Assembly (NCBI RefSeq): GCF_003184185.1
Contig: NZ_QHJG01000025.1
Location: 7,222-71,221 of the forward strand
Direction: 5' to 3'
Source of the DNA: Legionella qingyii
GTDB lineage: Bacteria > Pseudomonadota > Gammaproteobacteria > Legionellales > Legionellaceae
DNA length: 64,000 bases
Position 1 is the stretch's first letter, and every line of letters begins with the position of its first letter. Below the pieces are notes generated by a model. It ran no database searches and had not been told where the DNA came from. It was given only the letters and a program-made list of their open reading frames with translations. Below are positions 32,461 through 44,421 of this stretch, one piece after another. The translations under genes and the position numbers were made by a program.

Positions 32461-32732
32461 ATAAAATTGAGGAAAATTATTAAGTGTCTAGGTAGGAATA
32501 TAAATTTATATTATGGATCTTATATATTATCAATTTTTTATATTTATAAACAAAGTCCTTCCTAAAAAGAAAATAGATAAGTAGCACCCAAACATGTGGA
32601 AAAATCGGGCAAGTACCCTGGTCGATAGCACTGGGGTAAACTCAACTAAAATTGTGGCTCATGCACAACAACTGACCCACTCCCGCGTTCAGCATTGGGC
32701 CCAATACGACGTAAAATGAGTGGAAATAAAAG

Positions 32733-34775
32733 AATTTCTCGGCGACACCGTGATATTCACACACTTACTCCGCGTTAATCTATTCTTTACCGGACGAATA
32801 GATTCGACACTAGAGATAATATTAATATTAGTTGCAGGCCAGAACGGTTACTAACTCAATCACTGTAAAAATTGAGCAACACATTTACGAGTTTATCTAC
32901 GAATAGTTTACAATTATTTAAACAATGCACGTCGAGGTCATGGTTTCGTTGGGTTCCTCATCGTACACCTTATTAACGAAAATTCTAAAAAACGTCAGAA
33001 AGGAAAAGCTACCCCGATAGAAAGAATTAGACTCGCTACTAATAACGTTTTAGACGTACAGCAAGTTCACCCCGTACCGTTTATTAGCAACGTTTAACAA
33101 GACCTCTATCTTGGGCCCGCCGGTAAAGTGTTTTACCAAGAACTCATAAAGATTTTTAAAGGGTTTTAAATAAAAGAAAGTCTCGTGAAAGATTAACGCT
33201 AAATCAATATAAGAGATTTTATTAGAAATCGGATAAAAGAGATGTTAGATATAAACTAAATGACAAATTACAAAAGCGTAGCTCATTGGTTTACACCAAA
33301 TCGTCTACACATATAGAACGACGTCTACGCCGAACAAGATGTTCGTAAAATTAAGCTATTAGCCCGTTCGATAGATTTAGACGTTAATAAGAAAGACGTA
33401 AATTGTATTTACAACCCCGTAAATTTAGCGCATACTTACGTAGTTTTCGGAGTAGTGAGGTTAAGAAAGAAACTTGTCGCGACGAGCGCATCTGACCGAA
33501 CCATCGGCAGCCGTGACCTCGGGTAAAAGAACGTCCTACCCCACAACCATACGATACGCTACACAAACTAACGCTCCGAAGTACGACAAAAAGTACGCAA
33601 ACTTTTAATTGAACTTACATTACCAGCTGGTTAAAACAGTCAAGCTCGAATTTCCTACCACCTACGCGGTATACCGAATAGACTAGCTACTCGCTGTAAG
33701 ACTACGAGGGACATCGTATTCCGTATTAACTTTGTTCAAATGGATTATTCATACCCGGCCCAAACTCAAAGAACTAGTAACTCAAATCGCAAAGTACGGC
33801 ACACGATAACCGACGTTTGTTGAGGTTAACGAATGCGCACTTACATAAGTGACGTGATAGTCGTTTCCGCAGGAATAAATTATGCAAATTCTTCAGCCCA
33901 CTCAGTTTGCTACGAAAATTAACAAGGAGTCTTTCTCGAAGCTCGTAATAACGTTTAAACGAACGAAATAAAAGAGAAAAACTCTGAAGTTTAAGTTTAG
34001 GCAATTTAACTGCGGTATTTATTAGGTCAAGTCAACTTGGTTTGAACGGCAAAAAAAACAACCGTGACTCAAATGAATGTTTATTAAATTACAGGAACAA
34101 CGAGTAGACAAGGTTCGCTAGGGTCTTTAGTAAAAAACGTCTCCGACCTAAAAACTAATTCCATTGATCACAAAGCTATATCTCAAGAAAATGAAATCTC
34201 CTTAGTAGAAGAGAAAATTAACCTCGAACACGGAGTAGAACTCGATATTTAACTAATTGAAATTGATCCTTATCGACTTAAAAGCGTCTTAGTAACCGGA
34301 GTACCCTACTTCATCGAACTCCATAGGGACGAAAATAAAAATTGAGCCAAGCCCTTTTTTTCGCTAGCCTTTGTCACGAACCAAACTCGCAACCTGAGCA
34401 CAGAAACCAAAGAAGGCACCGAAAACTCTACTGTTAACCTCGCAATAGGAGCTGTACATTAAGTCACCCAAACGAAAAATGGTTGCCAAAGAAAACAAGC
34501 GGTCTGAGATCTTGTAACCCAGACTTTGCATGATTAAGATAAGGCTCTTCTTAATATAAATATCTTGGTTTCCTCCGATAAGAATAAGGAAGTTTTGGAC
34601 TAAGGTCACCCAGAAAAGATAGTTATTAAGGGAAATTGTTCGGCTTTTAAGGAGGATTTTCTCTTTACCCCCTCCAATTATACTTAGGCTTCTATGGTTC
34701 GTTTTATTCGTTCTCTGGCGGCTATGCGAAATTTATTATTCTATAATGCCTAAGCAAATTTTTCAATTCCTCGTA
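32733..34775 (-). CDS. Large hypothetical protein, 680 aa, membrane-anchored, effector-like
   Basis: ATG at 34775, TAA at 32733. N terminus has two hydrophobic segments ('RIGGLLLILLGIFGFILTSP', 'ISLLGGIFGLLKGII'), then a long polar chain rich in helices, e.g. 'FAIMLEALSEEQLKASFDSP' and, later, a degenerate repeat of the same idea, 'CEMAARVLSPEQFATIICHA' and 'KLVSIMPYATGSIRMSLIDQ'. No known catalytic motif. The layout (N-terminal hairpin plus long helical body) recalls Legionella effectors that sit in host membranes; this is inference. Confidence 0.7.
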
Positions 34776-35037
34776 TAAAATTAAGGTTATAAACTTTCAA
34801 ATCCACGGTTTGAATTTGGCAAACTCAAGTAGAGAGTGTGCTACGCAACGAAAAGCAGGAAGTATTTACCAACGAACCCCAGCTAGCTTAAAGGTAGTTT
34901 GGTTATACTACTTAGAATCCACATTAGTCCTGTATTAAAGATTCAGTAAGTTGCTACACATAGCAAACTATACTTGTATATTCCAGAAGAGTAAAGTTAT
35001 CGGTCTTAGAAAACAGTAATGACTTTTACATTAATAC

Positions 35038-36537
35038 GATCGCAGGTGAGAACCAGTTTAAAAAATTATAGGTTGCTTTTTTTAGGGCTTGTTGAACAGA
35101 TTGTTCTCATAAGAATGACTAACAATGGTTATATCTTCTAAGACTCGAACGACAAAAGAGAACGGGTCCACGTCTACTCCTTAGGTATCGACCCAAAACA
35201 AAGAAAAGACGGTCGTAAAGACTACGGCTTACGCCTAAAAGACGTGCTCGTATCGCAACTATGTTTACTCTAAACGAATCATACACGACACGAAGTAGGA
35301 GTCAGTTCTGTGGGTAAGAACTAAGACCACCAGCTTAGTTTGTAACTTAATCACCCCAACCGACAGGAAGACGTAGTTCCCGTGAATTTTCGCGGAGTGG
35401 TTATGGGTCACATCAATTGTACAAGAGACATAGTATTACTCAACTACCGCCTTTCAAAACCCGTTGATTAAAGTAACGAACGGCTAGAAAACGACATTTA
35501 CGAGCATCACGTACAACTTAAAAATTAGGCTCGACGGGGTTTTGTCGGAGGCCCTATAGCAAACCTCAAACTCACGTTTTTTAATTCGGCTGTGGAAATC
35601 TCGCTTAATTAAATTGTTAGCACAGATTACATAAATTATTCCGAAATGACCGTAAAAACTTTTATTCCACGCGGAGTAGTTATTTATTTTGATTAAACCC
35701 GAATAGTCCTAGTGGGTTGAGCCCATCAACTGCCATTTATAGTCATTCATTAAACTCGTATTTACAACTTTTGTCAACACCGGCTAGAACGTACAGGTAA
35801 TTTGCTTGTTACCTCTATTAAGGGACCGGTAAAAGCAGCGTAACATTATTTAGTAGTTAAAATTTGCGCCCAAGTGGTTTCTTTAGACGCGGTGGAACCC
35901 TAAGATTAAGTTGTTAAAATGCGTATTACCTCGGATATCTCCGACATCGCTGTGATGGTATCGCTCTAAGATAAAGACTTAATGGAAGAAATGAAACATG
36001 TATAACGTTATTCCGAAATTTTAGAACGTCTAGTTATTCACCGTACGGTAACAGAAATCGTATAAGTTTTTCTTATCACTGTTGAGGGCGGACCCAAAGT
36101 AACTAAGGATTGTAGGAACTTTTTTCATCACGTGGTTTTAGTCTTTGTTAACGTGCATTTCCTTAAGGTCTCTGGGACGAATCCCATTTATTAAGATGCC
36201 CTATAGGCGCACCTAATTTGCTATTAACTTCGCTAAACGTAGCAAATAGTTATGGACTTAACTGGAGCGGACCGTAACGGTTTGGCCTTTATAGGGGAAA
36301 TTATAGGTACTGGTCTGTTCCTTGGGGTCGGTTTCTGTTAACGAGTCTTTCGTGAACGTACCAAAACCAAAAGGGTGATGGACATCGAGGTCGTTAATTA
36401 GGTACCGCTAATTTACTAAACTCATGCTCTAATTGCCCCCATAGAAAATTATTAAATAGAACTTGTTCTTATGGAGGGTAAACATTCCTACGCTATGAAA
36501 ATCCACAAACTATTCCTCACGACTCTAGCAGTATGTA
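35038..36537 (-). CDS. yjgR: HerA-like ATPase, YjgR family (DUF853)
   Basis: 499 residues, ATG at 36537 (AAGGA), TAG at 35038. Walker A 'RHGLIAGATGSGKTKT', Walker B 'KLVLFIDEAHLIFQNASKAL', then the family segments 'LIRSKGVGLIFCTQTPNDIP', 'VLGQLGLKIQHALRAFTAKD' and 'PGEVNSGIDKRMQVLSEQLS'. Cytoplasmic ATPase of the FtsK/HerA group with unknown cellular task. Residues about 430-470 ('AEKKQNPAMDSSSAPGQEKT') form a low-complexity linker before a basic C terminus. Confidence 0.9.
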
Positions 36538-36663
36538 TTTTTGTAGGAACAACGTCAAAGTATACTTAATTAATATACGTAATTAAATCTAATAACAACC
36601 TAGGTCCTCGTTAGAAGTAAATCCCCCGTTTACTTGTGTTAATTTTACGTGCCATTTACTCAA

Positions 36664-37038
36664 AATCCTATTCGAAAATTATTGAAGGGGACATATAGAT
36701 ATAAAATACAATCTATAAAGTAAAAGATAACAATTTAATTGAAATATCTAGCGTAGTAATTAACGGAGACAGTAGTCGGGTGTACAAAAACAAAATAATA
36801 GGTTAAGACTTATCCGCCCTAGGTTCCTTTCAAGATATTAAACCACTCATGGTAAGTGGAAACGAAATCGTTCAGGTAATGACCTTCTCGGAAGTTGTTG
36901 GTTACTGAGATTAAGGAGGTTAAAACGCCGCTAAAGACGAAGGTAGACCTAAGGAAACCGGGATTAATGAAAGTTTCATGGCCGAGGTTCCGAAAAGTTG
37001 TATAGGAGTAGCTGACATTTGTATAAACGCCTAAAGTA
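36664..37038 (-). CDS. YbaB/EbfC-like nucleoid-associated protein
   Basis: 124 residues, ATG at 37038 behind a perfect AGGAGG, TAA at 36664. N-terminal helix 'AEIAAKLEELESLVVEGSSS', then 'GLAKAKVNGTHQIIELSLDP' and 'LMTEAINDAIYKVNLTIENE', the order seen in YbaB-type DNA-binding proteins. It is downstream of, and 60 bp from, the 303-aa gene on the same strand, so probably one operon. It diverges from the family at the N terminus, hence moderate confidence. Confidence 0.62.
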
Positions 37039-37097
37039 ATAAGATGGAGGATATATCCATACGAATTACACAATTTAGTTTTAAATACGCTTCAAGA

Positions 37098-38009
37098 AAT
37101 ATTGAACCCAGGAAGACGCAAACGCCCTTACAAACAAAAAGGGTCGGGCATAACAAGATTATGAACTCCATGACGTCATCAGTTGACAAGATTATGGTGA
37201 CTTAATAACGATTGTGGAGCTCGTTTTAATAGCTTACGAGCATGACTTTAATCTGGTTATTAGCGGACGTACCTAAGAAAACATAGAAGACAAAAACTTG
37301 GAGCAAGTCGCTACTGAAACTACTCAAGGGGCGGCCGTATCTAGCTCCGACTTATCGTTAACCTCGCTTTTTCTAATGTGCTAACGAGTAGTGTTTAGCG
37401 AAATAAACAGGAGCGATACTGGAGAAAATAAAGGACGGGGGCTTAATGGTGTTTAAGACTTACTCGTTGTAGGAGAAATAATTAAAAAGAATTACGCTAT
37501 CTACTCACTTTTTTTCCTCTAAAAACACACTATAGACGTTTTGGGACAAATGCACGTTTTGGGTGAAGTTTGTCAAGTAGTAGCAATTAGCATAGATTCA
37601 GTAGTGACTCGTAGAAAAGACCAACTTGTGCATGAAACCCGCAAACGGGAAAAAAACGTTTGTAAAGATGATGTTTTAGTGACGGTCGTTTGTTTAGTTT
37701 TACAAAGAGCAATAGATCGACCCAAGGATTACTGAATTTGGTCTATCTCGAGCTTACATAAAACACGACATCTACGAGGAACCCCCAAAAAAGTCATAGA
37801 GCTTGCATTGGCCCTGAAACGGATGGATTATACTCGGTTAAAAAAACTAGACGTAGCTGTTATAGTCTTCATAGTAACTAGTATCAAACGTTACGGCAGT
37901 ACAGAAGGACATTAACAAATATGAACATACGTAGTATACGTTCTTTTTCTCATGGTCGAGGTCGACTCGGCTAATTAAACGGTCTTACAGCTGAATAATC
38001 AGGTTTGTA
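37098..38009 (-). CDS. Hypothetical protein, 303 aa, paralogue of 38174-39031
   Basis: ATG at 38009 (GCGGAGA), TAA at 37098. Key segments: 'NWLILGRQSPGYVRDTEKTP', 'DEQSCNLFRSNCYSASIYAG' and a C-terminal helix 'RAFDNFARGVSNNSVVLEQL'. The GRQSP and CNxxRSNCYS motifs recur in the divergent neighbour, so the two are distant paralogues. No known family. Likely co-transcribed with the YbaB-like gene. Confidence 0.65.
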
Positions 38010-38173
38010 TTAATAGAGGCGTTATTAGGTAAAAATTACTACGAAACATAATAATATCTAGTGGTACCTTAAATTAAAACGTAACGCACGACAACTGCTA
38101 TTGACTAATGACACAATTTCTATGATTTATTTCATGTGAGACACAACTTAACCGTAATTTACCTCAACCTTAA

Positions 38174-39031
38174 TACGCACGTTTCAATCGTTTCTATTAT
38201 TCAGGAGTTCTTATATGCTTCTTACCTAGACGTACCTCGGCCATACGATACAAAGTCTACTCTTTATTTAGAGGTTTTAATAACTGATTTCTACTTCCCC
38301 GAGTACGTCTTTTTTGTTAAAGTAATGCGGGACTTAGGTATCTCGGGCTATTTTACGCGAGTAACCTACTAAGTAGATTTCCGCTATGGAAACTTAATTA
38401 CAAACGCTGGTTTGGGCCCGATGGCGAAGGAATGTACGGCTAGTCGGTAAGACGATAACGAAATTTTTTGTCATTCCTACCAAGAAAAAGATATATACCT
38501 GCGGTTTCAGGCACCCTAAAGAGTGTCACCAACGCTTTACCTCATTGTAAAGTATGGGTTTTTCTATTACTTTTTTTTATGAATTCATTCCCTATATTGA
38601 AACAACCGATAGGTTGTCCTCAAAGAAAATCGGTCGTTCTTTAATTATTTAAAGAACTAAGACGTCTAGTTGAGTAATTAGTTGTTGTCTACACGTTGTA
38701 CATAGCGAGGTTAACGATGAGAATGAGTTGATGTCGTAATTCGAAACGATAACTTCGCAATAACCTTGCAGGAGTAAAACTACGGTTTAGATAGTCAGCG
38801 TAGTAGCTACAAAATCTTCTTGTAGGGAACGTTCTAGTAAAAAGATAACCGCAAGCCTTATTAGGCCAACAACAACTATTCGAGTGTAGCCAAGAAAGAC
38901 GCCAAGTTTTCTTTTGCCGAAGAAATGTTCGAGGAAGTGTTCGGCTGTTCGTTAACGTACTATTCCGACTAGAAAATATATGCTTTGAATTTTTATCGTC
39001 AGTCCTACTCTCGTTTAACTGCTACCCAATT
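38174..39031 (+). CDS. Hypothetical protein, 285 aa, paralogue of 37098-38009
   Basis: ATG at 38174 (GGAGTTGGA), TAA at 39031. Contains 'GSFSIYGRQSPWDFSQWLRN' and 'CNMYRSNCYSYSTTALSFAI', matching GRQSP and CNxxRSNCYS of the divergent gene, then 'FDAKSISRIIDVLEEHPLQD' and a charged tail. Soluble, no signal peptide. Function unknown; the two genes share a 164-bp divergent promoter region. Confidence 0.65.
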
Positions 39032-39231
39032 ATCCATTCAAGTAATAATAAAAACTATCTCAAAATTAGGAAATTTGGACTCGCTTACATCCTATCCTTT
39101 GCTACGGCTTGCGGCCTATCGATGTATATTTCTACTGAAAAACTAAAACCGTTTAGCAAATAACGTAGTTAGATTTATTAGAATAAGATCCAAAAGACTC
39201 GTGGCTATTATAAGGTTATGATTCCTATTTT

Positions 39232-41502
39232 AATTAATATCTTTGCGCAGTTGAATGCATGACAAGCTATTCGTTGAGACTTATTACATACTTGAAAAGG
39301 ACAAAAATAATCAACAAAAGGGCTCTAATTGAGGAGGTTCCGGAGAAGTCCTCGTTGAGCACAAGGAAATAGGGTTGATTACATGTAACCTATTTCGTTA
39401 TTTCGGGGCCGTTAATTAAGCAGATCGAAATCAAAAGCTCACGCAGCTCCGCATGAGTAGTACAGACAACAATTAGGGGTCGGACGTATTTTCCCGTTAG
39501 GTATTGTACATTGCCGAAATGGAGATTCTTCGCGAAGTTTAGGTCGGTTCCTCCAGTACTGTACATGAAGTAGCTACATAAAATTATCTACAAGATAGCT
39601 ATGTAGTAGTTCTATAAGCAGTGTTATAACTACGCAAAATACGAGTAGTTAAGGAAAACGAGCGTCTGGGCGTTGTTACAGACCTACCCCAAATATATAA
39701 TAGGTACGCAGTCCTAAGAAACGTGCATGCCGAGCTTCGTTAAGATATAAACAAAATTATTGAGGTCAAGGTTTACGTTAACTTCGTAGACAAAGTTGAA
39801 CCGGACCTTGGTCTTACTATGCAAAAAGTAATCGTCCACCAAAGGTACGAACAGGGAAATCTAATATAAAACAATGGGGTACACGCTGATATGCAACTAC
39901 TTTTCTTCGACGCGCAAGGTTATTACCGAGACACTTGCACCTCATAACATTTTATAAAAGATTTAGTCTCCAAAACCAAGGTAATATTATCTAAGGAACC
40001 CATAGTTATTGGGTGCTATTTCCCGCACAGTCTCGCCGTGGATCCGGTTGGCTCGCATCTTTCGGTAGAAGGTCAGCTCGTTGACTTTGTAGGGGAGCAT
40101 CGAATCCACCTCAACCCGCGCTGGGGGTTTCGTTTTCCTGCGAGGGTCCAAATTACCTCGCACAAGAGGCTTGTTTCGCCTGCCATACTCGACGATCTTT
40201 AGCAGCTTATTAACCAGAAAAGGTTATACCGTACGCGGTTCGTATTTAGTAACTTACTCACTCTAAAACGGACGACGATACCTACAGGAACCCTGGGCAT
40301 CTTTATCGTTTTCGCCTTGTTAATAATCCATATCTCCCATGCTACAAGACCAAGCGTTATCTAACATATTCTACAAGACTTTAGTTTTTTACGAAGGAGG
40401 TCGAACCACGAAATATCAGTCAATTAGCAAAAAAAACACGAACAGAATTGGACGACAGACCAACACGTATTAAGCATTACTACAAATAGGTAACGTGTCA
40501 TAGATCCCCCAGTTGTATGAGCCCTTATAACAGCGGTTAGAGATGATCTCGTCCACAACACGACCGTTATTGGCCTTGTGGCCGTAAATTTCGAAGTTAG
40601 TTACCATTCGGTATAGGAAGTTGTTTACTTCCTTTATTCTCGCGAACTCGTACAACGTTCGTTCTGCTATTGAGGAGTAGCCTTGTAGCTAAGGTAAGTT
40701 TCTGTTTCGGTGCGTCAAAACTCGTTGCTAGCTCGTATGCTCATTATACGAGTGTGAGGGTAGGAGAGGCAGGTTATTATTAGTCAAACCCACGGAATGA
40801 TGGGTCAACAAATTAATTCAAAACGGTATGTATTTCATTGTATTATACTAAAAATGCCCCAAGTTAGCATGGTTAGTGTTGTTTTATCCCACTTAGGTAG
40901 CAAGCTCTTATGTTTGCACTAACACCGTTTAGGTGAGGTTCACCGCGCTACGTATGCCGTCCGTTAAAAAAAAGGTCCCTCTCGCGTTTGAATTTATTTC
41001 GTAATATACATAGAAATCTCAAATGTTATTACGGAAAGGGGTTCCAGTCACGTACTTAGTAAGCAGCTCATACAAAAAGGAAAAGTGGACGCGCCGTTAT
41101 GAGTCCTACCGAATAACCTTAATTTAGTACTTACTTTTTTTATCCGCAGTTAGCATAAGAAAATTAGAGAAGCCGTATTGCCCAAGCAAGATTTAGCGAT
41201 ACAGGATTTTCTTCATTTTACGGTAGTACAAAAAAGAGTTCTCTTACTACTTAACGTTGAGCTCATTATTTCCGTATGTCCGATTATGCTGAATTTAACG
41301 GTCGATTGTTGCTTACCTTTTCTATAAAACTAACAACAAGTCTATTTTAGGTTTCAGCGGGTTTTATTATTTATTGAGGTGCTCGTCTTAGGACTATTAC
41401 AAAATTTATCCGGTCGTAGTGGGCTAGTTAAGGTCAACCAAAATCAACAACTTCGACAGAAGCTTAATTTGCTCATTGCAGTTATATTTCGCTTATTCTG
41501 TA
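39232..41502 (-). CDS. Fused glycosyltransferase (GT4) and KpsC-type capsule protein
   Basis: 756 residues in one uninterrupted frame from ATG at 41502 to TAA at 39232. Residues ~1-370 are a GT4 glycosyltransferase: 'SLYIDVTRLIRRQLQQLKPT', 'PIFFIHDLIPISHPEY', 'VVIGTIEPRKNHIMLLNVWQ', 'EGYGLPLIEALNAGVPVIAS'. Residues ~415-756 match one module of KpsC, the beta-Kdo transferase building the lipid linker of group 2 capsules: 'ARLEDGFLRSVGLGAALTRP', 'LSWVIDTQGIYY', 'RIILVPGQVETDASIAFGTG', 'DAWIIYKPHPDIVAGLR', 'FEALLRGKAVTCYGLPFYAG'. Canonical KpsC has two such modules and no GT4 part, so this is a rearranged version. The start may lie a little upstream. Confidence 0.85.
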
Positions 41503-41859
41503 CACAAAATTGGTATGATCTATTAAGGTCGAACGTTTACCACTTACCTTTATTGTGGATTACCTAGTTAATTCCGATTTCTTTATTCTCTAACGAATTA
41601 CTCCTTTAACGAACACGAAACTAACGTTACTGTAGGTTACGGTTAACTCGTTACACTAGGTAACCACGACGAGACATAGGACGTTAATTACCGTAAATAT
41701 AGTACTTGCTTATAGTTCTCCTTCTAAGGCGCTACGTTATAAATACTAATCCAAAGCAATTCAAATAAGGTCTCATACTCAATCCAAGTCCAGTACAAAA
41801 TCAACAATAATGAACTCAAAAAAGACATATAATGCACGAACATAATCCCTTTTGGTTTA
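41503..41859. other. Intergenic region between divergent capsule arms
   Basis: 357 bp separating the GT4-KpsC gene (-) from kpsS (+). Contains only the 39-codon minus ORF noted separately and should contain the promoters for both arms. No repeat or RNA gene recognised. Confidence 0.5.
41576..41695 (-). CDS. Small ORF, 39 aa, uncertain
   Basis: ATG at 41695, TAG at 41576; begins 'MPLIAGYRAAPMDHIAQLAL' and is mildly hydrophobic. No ribosome site. It may be a remnant or chance. Confidence 0.2.
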
Positions 41860-43116
41860 TACATATTCTTGTCAACATTGAGATAAAAAGTTCCATTCTT
41901 GTATAATAATGAAGTTCCTGGTCATCCTGGAAAAAAACGAGTAAACCGGCGTTCGAACTTTCGAGTTCCTCGGGCTCATATATTTTAATTAAAGTTACGA
42001 CCACTAACGAAAAAAAAGAACAAACCTCGTCACTGGATATCCGTTTCATAGCTTCTTACCGGAAATACCGACCTTCTAAAAAATGTTGCAAAACTATAGC
42101 TATAATAAAAAGTTATACCTCTAACAGCGGGATAAGTAGCATAGCGCTGTCTTTAGCGACGTGCTGTGCCCTATCTTCATCGTCAAAAACTTCTCCCAAT
42201 ATAATCTGGATTAAAACAATGAAACCTCATATACCCCCACTTACGTTTGAGAGTACGCTAATGGGTAAAAGTAGGTTGACTCCTCGTTATGGTTCTCAAA
42301 GTTATAGTCCTTGTTGTTTATCCTGCGCGTATAACCGTCTACCAGACCATACCGAAGACGATAAAATGACATCCCCCCTATCCTTTCAAAGAAAAATTTT
42401 TATTACAAGTGGTATCTGGTGAATGTTAAAATCTCCGCCCCCACACCGACGCAAGACGCACCTCTTTCATAACCATATTTACCGCTCTTCGCCTATAACT
42501 TGTTGTCAATAACCCCCATAATGCATTCGCGATAAAAAATCAAGGCAACGTTCACAAAAGACTAATGGTCCATTGGCGAGTGAGCCCCAAGTTTCTTCAA
42601 CTTGTTAAATATCTCGAATAGTAGCTAAGAAAACGGGTCCCTAGTTACTTGCTATGGAAAGAGCATAAATTTGTAGTAGGATACCTGTCTCCTATACATT
42701 TAATGTGGCTACATTAGTCCGCAAACCGTTAATTTCGTGTTTATTTTCTTGCTCACTACATGTAAGTACTAGTCGTGAATGGAAGTAATGAGCTCTTACG
42801 TGAACCTCAGCATCAATAATTATCAAGTCAACCGTAAAGACGCAATGTGGTATTACATGGATGGAAACACACACCACTAACAAAAATGTTATAAGGTCCC
42901 GAATGGATAGTTCCATGTGAACTACTAAAAACCTATAGTCGTAGCGTATGCCGACACCTAGCGCTAAATATGTTTTTTAAAGAATTAAAATATTAATGGT
43001 TTTGGGTTAATTTACCGTCGAAAATATTTTTCAAATTTTTCCTCTGTAGTAAACGACCTAACTAACAAGTTTTTATATTACGTAAAAAAAATTTTCAACT
43101 ATTATTCGTCTCGATC
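41860..43116 (+). CDS. kpsS: Capsule polysaccharide export protein KpsS
   Basis: 418 residues, ATG at 41860, TAG at 43116. 'KNILLLQGPVGPFFAHLAAS' and 'GARVYKINFNAGDCFFFLFG' at the N terminus, 'IATEIAARHGIEVAVFEEGY', 'IRPNFVTLEYMGVNANSH', 'VFKHHPMDRGYVNY' and 'LPSLLENALGVVVINSSVGI' are family landmarks. KpsS is a beta-Kdo transferase adding the first Kdo to lyso-phosphatidylglycerol in group 2 capsule synthesis, working with KpsC. It opens the rightward capsule operon with KpsE and KpsD. Confidence 0.9.
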
Positions 43117-43232
43117 AAACCGAACGTAAATTAACCGGACAGTAACAATAAAAATCGGTTCCTGTCATCTTACAGGGTTAATATTAAATTTGTCAAAAAT
43201 AGACCTTAGCTCGGATTGATTTTCCTCAATCA

Positions 43233-44396
43233 AACTTCGTTAAATTAGCTAATAATAGACAGTTACGTAATGGGACCTTTAGTAGATAAGTTTCGCGAAG
43301 AGAAAAAAATTGGTTTTATTTATTCAATAAGCATGAGTGTCAGTAATAAGGATGCAATAACCGATAGAAAATAAAACCGAAGGAACGAAGTCTACACATA
43401 CACAGACTCAGCGCAAAATAACACGCGTCTCGTCCCGTTGGAGGTCATTTAAGACCAAATAGACGAAATAACCGAAGATGAGGAGAAAGGTTCCGTCTTC
43501 TACGACTAATATCATAAGTACTAATATATAACAGAGCACTACGCAACAGACTTGACTTGTTTGCTGAATTAAACTTTTGAGAAATATCGCTGCCTTTATA
43601 ACTAAACAAAGTAGCAAAACGTAATGAGCCTAACCTAAGGTCAAAACTTAGTGAAATAGCAATAATATTTTTAGCTTAGGTATAACAGTAACTAAGAAGG
43701 AGAAGGTAAAGCTGGAACGTTCACGCACGAAAATGACGGTTCCTACGTATAGTTTAGTTAGTTTTAAACGACCTTAACCGGCTTGTTAAATAATTAGCCA
43801 AATTATAAGTTAGTTCTTTTCTAATACAACTAAAACGTTTTCGTCTCCACCTAAACCGCTAAGTTTTTCGATTTCTTCGGTCAGAACGAAACAGCCTGAT
43901 AGCTCCAAACTTTCCACAAAAACTAGGATTAGCACTCAGACGCTACTCCGAAGTCGTACATAGTTTCTACCTCCGGCTTAACTAACGTCGTTTTCCAGTT
44001 AATCGCGTTTAAGTCTCAAACCGTGGCGTATTGGGGGTATAAAGAAGCGACGCGTTTTTATAAGTTTGCGATGCCAAGAGTTAGTTATGACTTTTTTCGT
44101 TCCAATGACCTTTAGACTGAAGCGAATGCTTATTTAACGCTGCTATACTTGCTAACCAAAATCTATTTTTTAAACGGATATTTGTCGAACATAAACGAAA
44201 TAGGTGTAATTTTTTTCGCGTTTAGCTTCGTGTTGCGTTCGTTAATATAAATCTCTACTAACGAGTAGGATTACTCGGACTATTAAGTAAACTTGGAATA
44301 GCATAGTCCTTATAAAAAAGCCATAAGTAGAACCCGGAATAATGAACCCCTCAATATAGGGAAGACTAACGTTTACAATTTCTCGTAGACCTTATT
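43233..44396 (+). CDS. kpsE: Capsule export inner-membrane protein KpsE
   Basis: 387 residues from a TTG at 43233 supported by AAAGGAG at 43221-43227, TAA at 44396. N-terminal helix 'LFVLTVIIPTLLAIFYFGLL', then 'SDVYVSESRFIVRRAG', a long periplasmic coiled coil ('DLAIQKAKEASLALSDYRGL'), and a C-terminal helix 'IFSVFILGLITWGVISLLIA'. This polysaccharide co-polymerase bridges the KpsMT exporter and the outer-membrane KpsD. Confidence 0.9.
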
Positions 44397-44421
44397 TAAA
44401 TTAACAATCCTAATACTCACA

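Noticed and set aside
32705..32962. 85-codon ORF (+, corrected)
   Set aside because: Lies antisense within the 680-aa gene, which has the better continuous frame.
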